This document shows positions 15,127-22,461 of a stretch of 36,229 nt of DNA, in pieces. How positions within the stretch are numbered: the first letter of the stretch is position 1; the number at the start of each line of letters is the position of its first letter. Source of the DNA: a virus; the IMG/VR virus record IMGVR_UViG_3300025168_000265, positions 1 through 36,229 of that record. One strand, given 5' to 3'. Under the pieces are notes generated by a model that saw only the letters and a list, made by a program, of their open reading frames with translations, searched no databases and was not told where the DNA came from. Both the position numbers and the translations under genes were made by a program.

Positions 15127-16038
15127 TTAATCGTTAACTAACTTGCTAAAGTAGTTCATTGTATCGTCTTCGTCATCATTACTAGGGGGAGTAGCAATTG
15201 GCGCTGACGGTACAGTTTCTTTTACTTGTTCACTTACTTCCTCAACAGCAGCACTTACAGGTGGGATATCAATTTGGTCTGCTGTCTCAGTTTTTCCAGT
15301 ACCATATACAGTTTTTTCAAATTTCGCTTTTAGTTCATCATAAGATTTGAAATTACTTGGTGCTGAAAACTCTACTAATGGTTTTTGCATTTTCCATATC
15401 GCCTCTATATCTTCATCATTCTCTTTTAGTTTAGAGATTGTTTCAAATTCAGATTTGTCATAGTTCCAATAACCATCTACTTTTCTAATTTTTAACTTGA
15501 AGTTAGCACCTTCCCAAAAGTCAAATGGGTTGATTGCTTTCTCATCTTCAAATTCAGGTTTCATTGCTTCAGTAAGTTTATCAAAAATTTTCTTACCAAA
15601 CTTGTATAGAAATACTTTACCTTCATGTTCAGGATGCTTAGGGTCACTCACTACAAGAATATTAGTGAAGTAAGATAACTTTCTCTTACGTTTTCTAGCT
15701 ATCTCTTTGTCAGCGTCTGAGCCTGTGTTCCATAATTTAGTATTTTCTTCACTAACTGGATCTTTTTGTCCTAAAGTTGTTAAAGAGTTTTCAATGTACC
15801 AACCACCTGGTCCCTGAAAAGCATGTGACCATACTCTTGCCCATGGCAGTTCTTCACCTTCTACAGCAGGCAAAAAACGTATAACAGCATAGCCGTTACC
15901 GGACTTATCTAGTTCTGGTTTCCAGAATCTATCGTCTCCTGATGAATTGTTTTGCTGAGTTGGTGCTTGTACTTTTTCTAACTCTTTGGTTAGTTTGTCG
16001 AAGTTACCACGACTTCGTTTTAGATTTGCGAATGACAT
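15127..16038 (-). CDS. 32: Single-stranded DNA-binding protein gp32
   Basis: A 303-residue protein with the T4 gp32 layout: a basic N-terminal region for self-association ('MSFANLKRSRGNFDKLTKEL'), an OB-fold core ('SYFTNILVVSDPKHPEHEGK', 'FLYKFGKKIFDKL', 'DFWEGANFKLKIRKV') and an acidic C-terminal tail (DDEDDTMNYFSKL) that recruits replication partners. It coats single-stranded DNA during replication and recombination. The zinc-finger cysteines of T4 gp32 are absent; the matching region reads 'QKDPVSEENTKLWN', as I recall from cyanophage homologues. AAGGAG precedes the ATG. A long structured leader, an early promoter and a late octamer lie upstream. Confidence 0.95.
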   Translation of the reverse strand: MSFANLKRSRGNFDKLTKELEKVQAPTQQNNSSGDDRFWKPELDKSGNGYAVIRFLPAVEGEELPWARVWSHAFQGPGGWYIENSLTTLGQKDPVSEENTKLWNTGSDADKEIARKRKRKLSYFTNILVVSDPKHPEHEGKVFLYKFGKKIFDKLTEAMKPEFEDEKAINPFDFWEGANFKLKIRKVDGYWNYDKSEFETISKLKENDEDIEAIWKMQKPLVEFSAPSNFKSYDELKAKFEKTVYGTGKTETADQIDIPPVSAAVEEVSEQVKETVPSAPIATPPSNDDEDDTMNYFSKLVND

Positions 16039-16091
16039 ATTTTCTCCTTGTATTCGTTGTATTTGTATTGTACTGTTTAATCGTACACTCC

Positions 16092-16099
16092 TATTTATA
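16092..16099 (-). promoter_or_regulatory. Late promoter octamer within the gp32 leader
   Basis: Perfect TATAAATA, 53 bases before the gp32 ATG. A transcript starting here would lack the structured leader but keep the AAGGAG ribosome site. Confidence 0.5.
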
Positions 16100-16110
16100 A
16101 TAGTAACTAG

Positions 16111-16152
16111 GTGGGACTATGGAATTACCCACAATAACTTAACCGGATTCCA
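16111..16152 (-). promoter_or_regulatory. Possible gp32 translational operator (pseudoknot)
   Basis: On the minus strand TGGAAT (16152-16147) can pair with ATTCCA (16125-16120), and GTGGG (16132-16128) with CCCAC (16115-16111). The pairings interlock as an H-type pseudoknot with loops of 14, 2 and 4 bases. An A-rich, unstructured stretch leads to the ribosome site. T4 gp32 represses its own mRNA through a pseudoknot placed in this way. The 4-base loop across a 6-bp stem is tight, so simple alternative hairpins remain possible. Confidence 0.4.
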
Positions 16153-16322
16153 TCCTATATAAGCTAAACCTTCTCCCTCTTGGTATTTGAGATATTGCCC
16201 TTTGTGTTTTCCACAACTGACCTGGGTACCACCCCTGAGAAGTCAAGTTCGAGCCTCTGGTGAAACCCTCTTCCTTGCACTAGTCAAAAAGAGTAATTAG
16301 TTCTTTTTGCTATTATATCTAT

Positions 16323-16351
16323 ATTATAACACATAATGCGCTATAAGTCAA
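16323..16351 (-). promoter_or_regulatory. Early sigma70-type promoter for gp32
   Basis: TTGACT (16351-16346), 17 bases, TATAAT (16328-16323). The 18 bases up to and including the -35 box (TTAATTTAAGGCTTGACT) are identical to those of the promoter at 20813-20841. It overlaps the end of the upstream gene. Confidence 0.85.
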
Positions 16352-17195
16352 GCCTTAAATTAAAGTTTTTTTGAAATTCTTCTAAATGCATATATGATAC
16401 ATTAGGAAGACTATCCCATTGAGGCATTCTCTGGGAAACCTGACTATTACCTTCAGGATTCACTTTAATAAACTGTATATCTTTAAATCTTACCATAACA
16501 CGCCCCATTTGTATAACCCAATTCTGTGGTGTGACGGCACTTTCTTTGTCTTGTAAATAACCATAAGAGTTCTTGTATAGATTATTGATGAAGTCTGATG
16601 TGCTGTACATGTCCATACCCAATAGATAACAAGTCTCTGGTTTTTCTTTTTTACAAGCAATGTACATCGCTGTGGCGCCAGATGACCAGCCTGGGTCTTC
16701 CGGGCCTGTAGGTTCACCTTCCCAGCCACCAGCATAGTAATCATTCATTACGTCTCGTAATAGTTCTATTTTATCTTTGCCGTATAACCAAGATACATAA
16801 ACGTTTTCAAAGCCATCACCTTTCCATCTTGTACTGTCTCTATCTTTATTAACGGTAGATTGACCATGTATAACAAAACTTAAATAGTGTCCGTCTGGAT
16901 TATATTTCCATTCTCTTATCTCAGGACTTTTCATGTTACTTGTTTGTGCTTCTATCATCATGTCGTAGTGTTCAACAGGCATTGTATCCCAACTTCTAAA
17001 GTAAGTAGGATTTTCATGTGCATAACCACTACGATATATTTCATGTTCTAACATAGGGTCAACAGCAATCAAGCCGTCTAGTGTATGTTCTCTATAGATT
17101 GCATTACAACCCCATACTTTACCAGAATACTTTAACATATCAATAGGTATTTTCTTACGGCTTTCACCATTACCTAATACAAACAAATTACTCAT
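16341..17195 (-). CDS. Rossmann-like protein, possible GT42/DUF115-type glycosyltransferase
   Basis: A 284-residue protein. It starts with 'LFVLGNGESRKKIPIDML', then 'GCNAIYRE' and 'LDGLIAVDP'. Later it has 'GWSSGATAMYIACKKEKP' and 'CYLLGMDMYS'. This order (GNGxS near the N-terminus, 'SG..A...A......I.L.G.D.Y' in the second half) is seen in CstII-type sialyltransferases and DUF115/Maf proteins, and in hypothetical proteins of many marine phages. If correct it would act on a nucleotide sugar. The ATG overlaps the end of the oxygenase gene upstream. The similarity is by motif only, so the function is tentative. Confidence 0.5.
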   Translation of the reverse strand: MSNLFVLGNGESRKKIPIDMLKYSGKVWGCNAIYREHTLDGLIAVDPMLEHEIYRSGYAHENPTYFRSWDTMPVEHYDMMIEAQTSNMKSPEIREWKYNPDGHYLSFVIHGQSTVNKDRDSTRWKGDGFENVYVSWLYGKDKIELLRDVMNDYYAGGWEGEPTGPEDPGWSSGATAMYIACKKEKPETCYLLGMDMYSTSDFINNLYKNSYGYLQDKESAVTPQNWVIQMGRVMVRFKDIQFIKVNPEGNSQVSQRMPQWDSLPNVSYMHLEEFQKNFNLRLDL

Positions 17196-17848
17196 TTTAA
17201 CTCCAATAAATCTGTGTTCTCATATGTACCAAATGTGCCTCTCGTAAAGAAGTTTGCACCTAAAGCATAACGTGGTGTGTCACTTTCATTTGGTGTTGTT
17301 AGATGTGTTACATATCCTGGAAACATAATAACATCACCGGTTTGTACTTTAAATGTCCATGATTTGGCATTGAAATTATTATATCTGTTTATTTTCCAAT
17401 TAAAGTCAAAATGCGGAAACATATTATTCTTTTCTACAGATAACACTATATCACCACTTTCACATTGAGGATAATAAACCATGGCTAATATACTGTTTGG
17501 GTGGGTGTGAGGATGATGTGTGCTATCCTTATCATTTCGTGTAAACCATGTTTGTGTTAAATAGAACTCATTATCAATTTCTAGTGTATTCTTTACAAAA
17601 TGTTGTCCTGTCTGTAACATAAAACGTTGTACTCTTTCAAGTCCCGGCGTGTTCAATACAGTATGATTTTCACTTATCTCTACGTCCTGACGTGCAGGAC
17701 CATCGCTTAACCGTGTGCCACCAGTCTCATTTGTAAGTATGTGTAGTTCATCATCAGTTAATCTAAAGTTTGTTCCTGAATGAAAAATAGGACAAGCAGT
17801 AAAACTGACTATCTCCGTATTGCTAAATTCAACTCTTATATCACTCAT
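17192..17848 (-). CDS. 2OG-Fe(II) oxygenase-like protein (TIGR02466 type)
   Basis: A 218-residue protein with the phage 2OG-oxygenase pattern: 'HHPHTHPNSILAMVYYP' provides the first metal ligands near residue 112, 'GDVIMFPGYVTHLTTPNES' the distal His, and 'PRYALGANFF' the 2-oxoglutarate Arg. It overlaps the upstream oxygenase by 8 bases and the downstream gene by ATGA, so three genes are translationally linked. The substrate is unknown. It is related in architecture to the proteins at 14444 and 30249 but diverged in the N-terminal half. Confidence 0.75.
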   Translation of the reverse strand: MSDIRVEFSNTEIVSFTACPIFHSGTNFRLTDDELHILTNETGGTRLSDGPARQDVEISENHTVLNTPGLERVQRFMLQTGQHFVKNTLEIDNEFYLTQTWFTRNDKDSTHHPHTHPNSILAMVYYPQCESGDIVLSVEKNNMFPHFDFNWKINRYNNFNAKSWTFKVQTGDVIMFPGYVTHLTTPNESDTPRYALGANFFTRGTFGTYENTDLLELK

Positions 17849-18362
17849 AATCTACGTTTAATACTATTCGTCTTGGTTCTTTTATAGGACTTGTACTTGT
17901 ATGAAAAGTTTCTCCGTCAAAGAATATACCAGTATTCTCTATAGGGTGTATCTCCATATCTTTTGTCAAGTCTGTTGTTGGAAATCCTTGCCACTTTTGT
18001 TTGTATAATATTGTACAGCCATCACCAACGATATAATGTAAAAATACTTTATGTGGTATATCCCAATCTACATGTGGCGGATGAATTGTTTTTCGTTCTT
18101 GTTGTAAGAGTAGATTTAATTTTACTCTTAAAATTTTTTTATAGTTTGTCACCTCTTTTAATTGTTCTAATATACTAGGTGCCATGGTAGATGTTTCCTC
18201 ACCACGATTATATATCTGATGTGTCAACATAGGCACCTCTTTGGTGTTGGGTAACTGTATCGTTGTAATGTGTTTAGGGTCGCTTGTGTGTATGCCTAGA
18301 TACCAAGGAAAATCCTCACTTATTATATAATCACGTTCTTTTAATGTAAAATTTACTCTCAT
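17841..18362 (-). CDS. 2OG-Fe(II) oxygenase-like protein (prolyl-hydroxylase type core)
   Basis: A 173-residue protein with a compact Fe(II)/2-oxoglutarate site: His97-x-Asp99 ('PPHVDWD'), distal His154 ('GETFHTST') and Arg164 or Arg165 ('EPRRIVLNV'). The beta strands between them ('KVFLHYIVGDGCTILY') fit the jelly-roll core. It differs from the TIGR02466-type neighbours in lacking the long N-terminal part. It overlaps gp59 by 4 bases (ATGA type) and the next oxygenase by 8. The substrate is unknown; free small molecules or peptides are as likely as nucleic acid. Confidence 0.7.
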   Translation of the reverse strand: MRVNFTLKERDYIISEDFPWYLGIHTSDPKHITTIQLPNTKEVPMLTHQIYNRGEETSTMAPSILEQLKEVTNYKKILRVKLNLLLQQERKTIHPPHVDWDIPHKVFLHYIVGDGCTILYKQKWQGFPTTDLTKDMEIHPIENTGIFFDGETFHTSTSPIKEPRRIVLNVDYE

Positions 18363-18937
18363 AACATTTTTCTCAATTCAAGTTTCATTCTGTCTTTGTT
18401 AAATTGCACAAAAGGTTTATACTTTAAAATCTTTTGTTTTACTGTAGGCCATACATATGTTTCTTCTATATTCTTATCTAGTGTTTTACTATAGTTCAAT
18501 AGAGTTTCCAATATGCACATTGTTTCAAGTGTTATCTTTTTTGCCATATACATTTTTAGTATAGGTGGGTGTTGTCTTCTATAACACTTAAATAACTTAT
18601 CAAAGTTGCCCTCAGTTTTCTTCAACAGTTTTTCCATATCAATCTTAAAGTAATATGTTAAACCATCTATTCTCTTACGCCATTGTAGATAAGAATCCTC
18701 ATTCATATCTTTAATGTATGGTGTCTTATTGCTTATATAGTTACTGACAAAATAATCAATAATTTCGTCACCGTATTTTCTGGCTGCCTTGACAAAAAAA
18801 TATCTATCATTTCTCTGTGTGAAGGTTTCATATTTCGCCTTAGTAGTTCCCCCGTACCTGAAAAAATCAAATTCATCTTTAGTAAAATGTAACTTAATAG
18901 CAAGGTATTTCTTGTATGCCTCATATCCCTCTTTCAT
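18359..18937 (-). CDS. 59: Helicase loader gp59
   Basis: A 192-residue, basic, mostly helical protein matching T4 gp59. 'QRNDRYFFVKAARKYGDEII' aligns with 'RRDKYFFQKLSEKYKLKELA', 'FVSNYISNKTPYIKDM' with 'FISNLVANQDAWIGDI', and 'KMYMAKKITLETMCILETLL' with 'FKLLQSNIISFETFILLDSF'. gp59 loads the replicative helicase gp41 onto gp32-coated forks and helps couple leading and lagging synthesis. Its position downstream of gp33 and near gp32 follows the T4 arrangement (33, 59, 32), with accessory oxygenases inserted between 59 and 32. Confidence 0.88.
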   Translation of the reverse strand: MKEGYEAYKKYLAIKLHFTKDEFDFFRYGGTTKAKYETFTQRNDRYFFVKAARKYGDEIIDYFVSNYISNKTPYIKDMNEDSYLQWRKRIDGLTYYFKIDMEKLLKKTEGNFDKLFKCYRRQHPPILKMYMAKKITLETMCILETLLNYSKTLDKNIEETYVWPTVKQKILKYKPFVQFNKDRMKLELRKML

Positions 18938-18939
18938 AG

Positions 18940-19008
18940 TTAGTTACTTAATACGCCTACAATCCATAGTGTACCAAATATTATTAGTGATATTGTCGCT
19001 GGTTCCAT
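18940..19008 (-). CDS. 22-residue single-span microprotein
   Basis: ATG at 19008 with AGGAG 8 bases upstream. The product is almost entirely one membrane helix ('ISLIIFGTLWIVGVL'). It sits in the gap between gp33 and gp59, whose ATG follows 2 bases later. A strong ribosome site in an otherwise unused gap supports it. Confidence 0.5.
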   Translation of the reverse strand: MEPATISLIIFGTLWIVGVLSN

Positions 19009-19010
19009 AA

Positions 19011-19223
19011 TTATACTCCTGGCAATGTTGCCGTTTTTGGAAGAAAATGTAAGTCCTGTGCATTAGACTTTATCTTTTCTTTCAGGTTTCTGTTTATCAA
19101 ATGGGTAACTTGGTCTGGTTCTATTTGTTTTTCTTCACAATAGTTCAGTACAGCATCCATGTGTGATATCTTTTTTGTAGAGGCTCGTTTTTCTATAACA
19201 AGAGCAAATTGTTTAGGTGTCAT
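19011..19223 (-). CDS. 33: Late transcription co-activator gp33
   Basis: A 70-residue protein matching the C-terminal half of T4 gp33 (112 aa): 'AVLNYCEEKQIEPDQVTHLI' aligns with 'ATTAFLEENSIPETQFAKFI', and 'KEKIKSNAQDLHFLP' with 'IEKIQSEAIDENLLRP'. gp33 bridges the sliding clamp, RNA polymerase and sigma gp55 at TATAAATA promoters, which fits the late octamers seen here. The shorter length is usual for marine relatives as far as I recall. It overlaps the start of the dimeric nucleotide-associated protein gene upstream. Confidence 0.75.
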   Translation of the reverse strand: MTPKQFALVIEKRASTKKISHMDAVLNYCEEKQIEPDQVTHLINRNLKEKIKSNAQDLHFLPKTATLPGV

Positions 19224-19578
19224 TTCTGTTTTTCTCCAATAGACGCTCTGTTAATTCATCAGCATCAGCATTTCTCGTTTTGTGTCTTTGTTCATAGAAT
19301 AATATATGACATATCAATGCATAGTTAGCCATGTCAATCAATGTATCACCAATTGTTTCGTCTTGTACTTTGAGTTCGCCTTGTTTAACAAAAGACATTA
19401 ACCTACTAAACTTATCACCAATTCTTATCGCAACACTTTGCCATGCCGGTATGCCACCTAATTCACTTGTTCTAAAGTTTTGAAAGATGTCCTCTTTACT
19501 AGCATAATCATGTCGTTTGATATTGTGTACTCGTTTCATTTCTTCCAATAGACGGTAAAATTCTTCACTTTGTTTCAT
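19213..19578 (-). CDS. MazG-like/Nmad1-type (DUF1599) protein
   Basis: A 121-residue helical protein with the pattern 'RHDYASKEDIFQNFR', 'AWQSVAIRIGDKFSRLM', 'VQDETIGDTLIDMANYALI'. These are typical of the nucleotide modification associated domain 1 (DUF1599) family, related in fold to MazG/dUTPase-type all-alpha NTP pyrophosphohydrolases. The paired acidic residues (E.. D.L.D) are candidate metal ligands. Likely roles are nucleotide pool cleaning or modified-base metabolism; neither is proven by sequence. It overlaps gp33 by 11 bases. Confidence 0.75.
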   Translation of the reverse strand: MKQSEEFYRLLEEMKRVHNIKRHDYASKEDIFQNFRTSELGGIPAWQSVAIRIGDKFSRLMSFVKQGELKVQDETIGDTLIDMANYALICHILFYEQRHKTRNADADELTERLLEKNRNDT

Positions 19579-19702
19579 TATTTTTCCTCACAACTGGATT
19601 ATAAATTTCTCTTGTGGCTTCTGAACCTGATAAGTATCCAATACCATATGCACATAGTACCAGAATAAAAACTGGTATCATTACTTCAATTACTTCTATC
19701 AT
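19565..19702 (-). CDS. 45-residue single-span membrane protein
   Basis: ATG at 19702 with AAGGAG 5 bases upstream. It has an N-terminal membrane helix ('VMIPVFILVLCAYGIGYLSG') and a polar tail ('YNPVVRKNNETK'). The stop overlaps the start region of the MazG-like gene. No family is recognised; gene spacing and ribosome site support it. Confidence 0.6.
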   Translation of the reverse strand: MIEVIEVMIPVFILVLCAYGIGYLSGSEATREIYNPVVRKNNETK

Positions 19703-19711
19703 ATTTTCTCC

Positions 19712-20104
19712 TTATTTTGTTTGATTAGTTTCTTTTGGATAATCTGGGAAAAATTGCCAGTTTTGACCGTATGCCAAAACACATGTCTCACCGGTCTCTG
19801 GGACCGTCATTAATATAGTGCCAGAGTTCCGTATAAAATTATAAGAAATTGTTATAATACCTAATACTTCACTTTCTGGTGTAGCTGATGTTCGTACATC
19901 AGCACCAGCAATTGGTACTTCCATAAACAAATTTAAAGATGTTTCAAACATTTGACCTGTTTCTCCACAATAAATTGGTACTTGACGAAGAACTAATTGT
20001 GCCGGGTCATAGTATGGATCTGCTTTGGTGTCTGTCCATATTGAAACAATCACTATAAATGTTAGAAGACCTATCAATAATCTTAAATCTTTAATTATTT
20101 TCAT
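19712..20104 (-). CDS. Secreted protein of unknown function
   Basis: A 130-residue protein with a signal peptide or N-terminal anchor (about 8-28, 'LLIGLLTFIVIVSIW'), followed by a small beta-rich domain with two Cys (about 46 and 108). The Cys in 'IYCGETGQMFE' and 'GETCVLAYGQNW' could form a disulfide in the periplasm. I recognise this type of small exported protein from marine myoviruses but know no function. It overlaps the upstream nuclease gene by 14 bases, in the operon that starts at the promoter at 20813. Confidence 0.6.
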   Translation of the reverse strand: MKIIKDLRLLIGLLTFIVIVSIWTDTKADPYYDPAQLVLRQVPIYCGETGQMFETSLNLFMEVPIAGADVRTSATPESEVLGIITISYNFIRNSGTILMTVPETGETCVLAYGQNWQFFPDYPKETNQTK

Positions 20105-20780
20105 TTTTTTCTACCCATTTGTAAAAGTCTGTTATAGCGTCCTTCAACTGAGGAAGATAATCTGCTTTGTTCTTTTTAAATACTTGTGTTGTACCTTCTT
20201 CCGTTACAACTAATATTACAACCTGTTCTATAGGTTCGCCAAAGTGTTCATTATACATTTCTGCATAAGCACTACCTTGAATAAAGTAGTTCTCTATCCA
20301 GTCTTCCTTCTTCTCTCCTTTAGATGTTTTAAAATCTATGATTGATAAAACGCCTTCATACTCAGCAATACAATCGCAACGACCTGCCACGGTGTAGTCT
20401 GTTGAGTACATTTGTGCTTCTTGTAGTCTAATATTATTTATCTTTTGAAGTTCAGGTTTTAGCACTTGAAACATCATTCTTGGTAGAAATTGTTTTTGAT
20501 ACTTTTCGTTAGCGTCTATATTTAAGTTATTAAGATAATCCTCTGCCATATTATGTACTGCTGTGCCTCTGTTGGCAGCAGTTATCATTACATGATTAGC
20601 AACTTGTTCGCCAACTTTCTTACGCCACTCTATTAAACCTTGTTTCTGTCTAATAGATAGTACACTCGTTATTGAGGGATATACTTCTTTGGTTTCCAGG
20701 TGTTCGTAAAATCTTTTACCTGATACATTTTTTGCCTTTAAAGGTGGCATTTCCTGTGTTGGTGTAATGTGATTAAACAT
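20091..20780 (-). CDS. Cas4-like PD-(D/E)XK exonuclease
   Basis: A 229-residue nuclease. Motifs in order: 'SITSVLSIRQKQGLIEWRKK' N-terminal helix; 'RGTAVHNMAEDYL' (motif with His, near residue 92-100); 'VAGRCDCIAEYEG' with the first catalytic Asp; 'LSIIDFKTSK' with D-x-K; and 'YFIQGSAYAEMYNE' (QxxxY). These are the RecB/Cas4-type core. No Cys cluster for an Fe-S centre is visible. Such enzymes process DNA ends in phage recombination or host DNA breakdown. It is the first gene after the strong early promoter at 20813-20841. Confidence 0.82.
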   Translation of the reverse strand: MFNHITPTQEMPPLKAKNVSGKRFYEHLETKEVYPSITSVLSIRQKQGLIEWRKKVGEQVANHVMITAANRGTAVHNMAEDYLNNLNIDANEKYQKQFLPRMMFQVLKPELQKINNIRLQEAQMYSTDYTVAGRCDCIAEYEGVLSIIDFKTSKGEKKEDWIENYFIQGSAYAEMYNEHFGEPIEQVVILVVTEEGTTQVFKKNKADYLPQLKDAITDFYKWVEKNENN

Positions 20781-20812
20781 TATATAATCCTTTTCTTTAA
20801 TCTATACTGCAT

Positions 20813-20841
20813 ATTATAACACAGTATAGAAGAAAAGTCAA
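20813..20841 (-). promoter_or_regulatory. Early sigma70-type promoter
   Basis: TTGACT (20841-20836), 17 bases, TATAAT (20818-20813), about 33 bases before the nuclease ATG. It shares an 18-base upstream block with the gp32 promoter. Confidence 0.85.
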
Positions 20842-20844
20842 GCC

Positions 20845-21354
20845 TTAAATTAATTTTTTTGCCGTTTCTGTTGTTTCATCCACACGTCTTGTCCAGCCTC
20901 TACCAAATGTTTCAAATGTGGATAATTCTTCGTAGTATTTCTGTCTATTCTTTTGGTAGTTTTCTACAGCATATTCCACGTTAAACTTCTCAACATATTC
21001 ATTGACTTTTGCTAACGTCATAGGACCTATACCGCCATCTATTGGCAAGGCACCAACACAAGATTGTAAATACTTCGCTGCTCTGCCTGGACCTGCATTG
21101 ACAGCAAAGTCAAATACACACAGGTCTAAACCTGATGGCAAATCATCACATTTACATTTGTCCCAATAACCTTTTTTGTATATAGGTTCAACATCTTCCT
21201 GTGTTAATTCTTTCATATCTTTTGTACCACCAAATTCTTCATATACTCTTTTAGTGACACCAAGATTTGTTTCACCCCCTGGATCTTTTGGGTGATTTAC
21301 ATACCCACCTTCATGGTGTAGTATTACTTTTAATGCTTCTGAAAATTTACTCAT
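20845..21354 (-). CDS. Endolysin, glycoside hydrolase 108 type
   Basis: A 169-residue lysozyme-like protein. The N-terminus 'ALKVILHHEGGYVNHPKDPG' followed by 'GETNLGVTKRVYEEF' is the GH108 signature, with the catalytic Glu in HHEGGY. The second half ('FDFAVNAGPGRAAKYLQSCV', 'DGGIGPMTLAKV') matches the predicted peptidoglycan-binding 3-type domain. It should cleave the peptidoglycan glycan backbone at lysis. There is no signal peptide, so it needs a holin or other release route. It overlaps phoH by 8 bases. Confidence 0.9.
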   Translation of the reverse strand: MSKFSEALKVILHHEGGYVNHPKDPGGETNLGVTKRVYEEFGGTKDMKELTQEDVEPIYKKGYWDKCKCDDLPSGLDLCVFDFAVNAGPGRAAKYLQSCVGALPIDGGIGPMTLAKVNEYVEKFNVEYAVENYQKNRQKYYEELSTFETFGRGWTRRVDETTETAKKLI

Positions 21355-22060
21355 AGTGAAGTCCTAACTTTATTTTATTAATCAAGTATGATTTGATAAG
21401 ACCACTTCTTACAATGTCTGGGATACCAAACTCAATACAATCTACTTCTGGCATCTGGTTCATTATATTTACAAAATCAAGTATGCCATTTCTATCATTT
21501 GTCTTTGTTAAATCTGTTTGTTGAATATCACCGGCAAAGATAACTCGTGTATCTTGTCCTACTCTGGTCATAATAGTATCTAATTCATGGAAGTTTAGAT
21601 TTTGGCATTCATCAACAATAATAACGCCATTGTCTATAGTGATACCTCGTAGAAAACTTGTAGAAAGAAAATCTATCGTGCCTTGGTTTCGTAAATTATT
21701 ATACAACTGGTCAAATGACCGGTCATCTGGTTGTTGAAACATAAATCGTACCATGTTTTGATATGGCACTTGATAGAGATATGATTTGTCTTCTTCATCA
21801 CCAGGTAGAAAACCTATGTCTCTTGTTGGCAATAATGAACGGACAATATATACTCGTTCTCGTGGAGATTTAGGGTCTAGTACATCTTTTAATGCATTGT
21901 ATAAGGCAACAAAAGTCTTACCTGTACCGGCAACACCATATAGAAAAAGATTTTGTCCTGCTTTGTATTGAGCAAAGACTTCTTTTTGTGTTTCTGTTAT
22001 TGGCTTAATTTCATTTAGTGATGAATTATCTATTGCCAATCTTTTCTTTTTACTTACCAT
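21347..22060 (-). CDS. phoH: PhoH-like P-loop ATPase
   Basis: A 237-residue ATPase with Walker A 'GVAGTGKTF' (residues about 42-50), Walker B 'VIIVDECQNL' and the downstream 'VIFAGDIQQTDL' sensor motif. PhoH-like proteins are among the commonest marine phage genes. A role in RNA metabolism or phosphate stress is suggested for the family but not settled. No Pho box is evident upstream. An AATAAATA sequence at 22156-22163 is a weak late-type candidate. Confidence 0.92.
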   Translation of the reverse strand: MVSKKKRLAIDNSSLNEIKPITETQKEVFAQYKAGQNLFLYGVAGTGKTFVALYNALKDVLDPKSPRERVYIVRSLLPTRDIGFLPGDEEDKSYLYQVPYQNMVRFMFQQPDDRSFDQLYNNLRNQGTIDFLSTSFLRGITIDNGVIIVDECQNLNFHELDTIMTRVGQDTRVIFAGDIQQTDLTKTNDRNGILDFVNIMNQMPEVDCIEFGIPDIVRSGLIKSYLINKIKLGLHYE

Positions 22061-22158
22061 AATATGTCCTTTACGGATTAAGATTAAACTCAGCTTACAA
22101 TCTTCAGGCTACATATAATATCCCTATAAGTTAGTGCTGTTTAATATCTCAATTCTAT
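22061..22158. other. 98-base gap upstream of phoH
   Basis: No gene or convincing promoter. On the minus strand there is a weak TTGAGA with an 18-base spacer to TATAGG, and a short inverted pair AGATT/AATCT. I do not assign a function. Confidence 0.3.
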
Positions 22159-22461
22159 TTATTTCTTTTTCTTCCTATACTTATTCAATAATTGTTTAGT
22201 TTTAACTTCATTGTTGGTTTTCTTACCATATCTATCAGCCAGATTACTTTGAGGATGTGCTTCTGCAACTCTACTTAGCATTTCTTTCCAACCACCATCA
22301 GTTTTACTATCTAACTGTCCTACACTTCCTACAATATTCATTTGTGTTGGTGGTAATAAGTTAATGTGTCTCTTCCTCTTATGTTTTTCCATTTCTGAAA
22401 TAGACATCAACTCTTCCGTAATCTCGTTGGTCTTTGTATTTTCAAATCTATATGTTGGCAT
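22159..22461 (-). CDS. FmdB-like N-terminal small protein, conserved in phages
   Basis: A 100-residue basic protein. The start 'MPTYRFENTKTNEITEELMS' resembles FmdB-family zinc-ribbon starts ('MPTYEY.C..CG'), but the zinc cysteines are absent. The middle contains 'GGWKEMLSRVAEAHPQSNLA' and the tail is Lys-rich. Similar proteins occur in cyanophage and pelagiphage genomes without known function. Start and the upstream stop share TAATG. Confidence 0.65.
   Translation of the reverse strand: MPTYRFENTKTNEITEELMSISEMEKHKRKRHINLLPPTQMNIVGSVGQLDSKTDGGWKEMLSRVAEAHPQSNLADRYGKKTNNEVKTKQLLNKYRKKKK

Larger units (their letters stand above)
16039..16322 (-). ncRNA. Long structured 5' leader of gp32
   Basis: About 300 bases with no convincing gene. 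On the minus strand they lie between a strong promoter and gp32. The part at 16161-16280 is about 48% G+C in a roughly one-third G+C setting, and all three minus frames are partly open without start or ribosome signals. Local stems include CAAAAAGA/TCTTTTTG at 16285-16309, GGGT/ACCC near 16223-16233, TTGTG/CACAA with a GAAAA loop at 16202-16216, and a possible pseudoknot at 16111-16152. The last 70 bases before the ATG are A-rich and unstructured. It could be an autoregulatory leader or an unknown structured RNA. It matches no riboswitch or tRNA that I recognise. Confidence 0.5.

Noticed and set aside
16160-16290. Three partly open minus-strand frames that could encode a small protein, and a plus-strand GTTCGAGCC resembling a tRNA T loop
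   Set aside because: No start codon with a ribosome site is present, and frames are open in all registers because the stretch is GC-rich. The T-loop-like sequence has no matching stem and no acceptor or anticodon arms.
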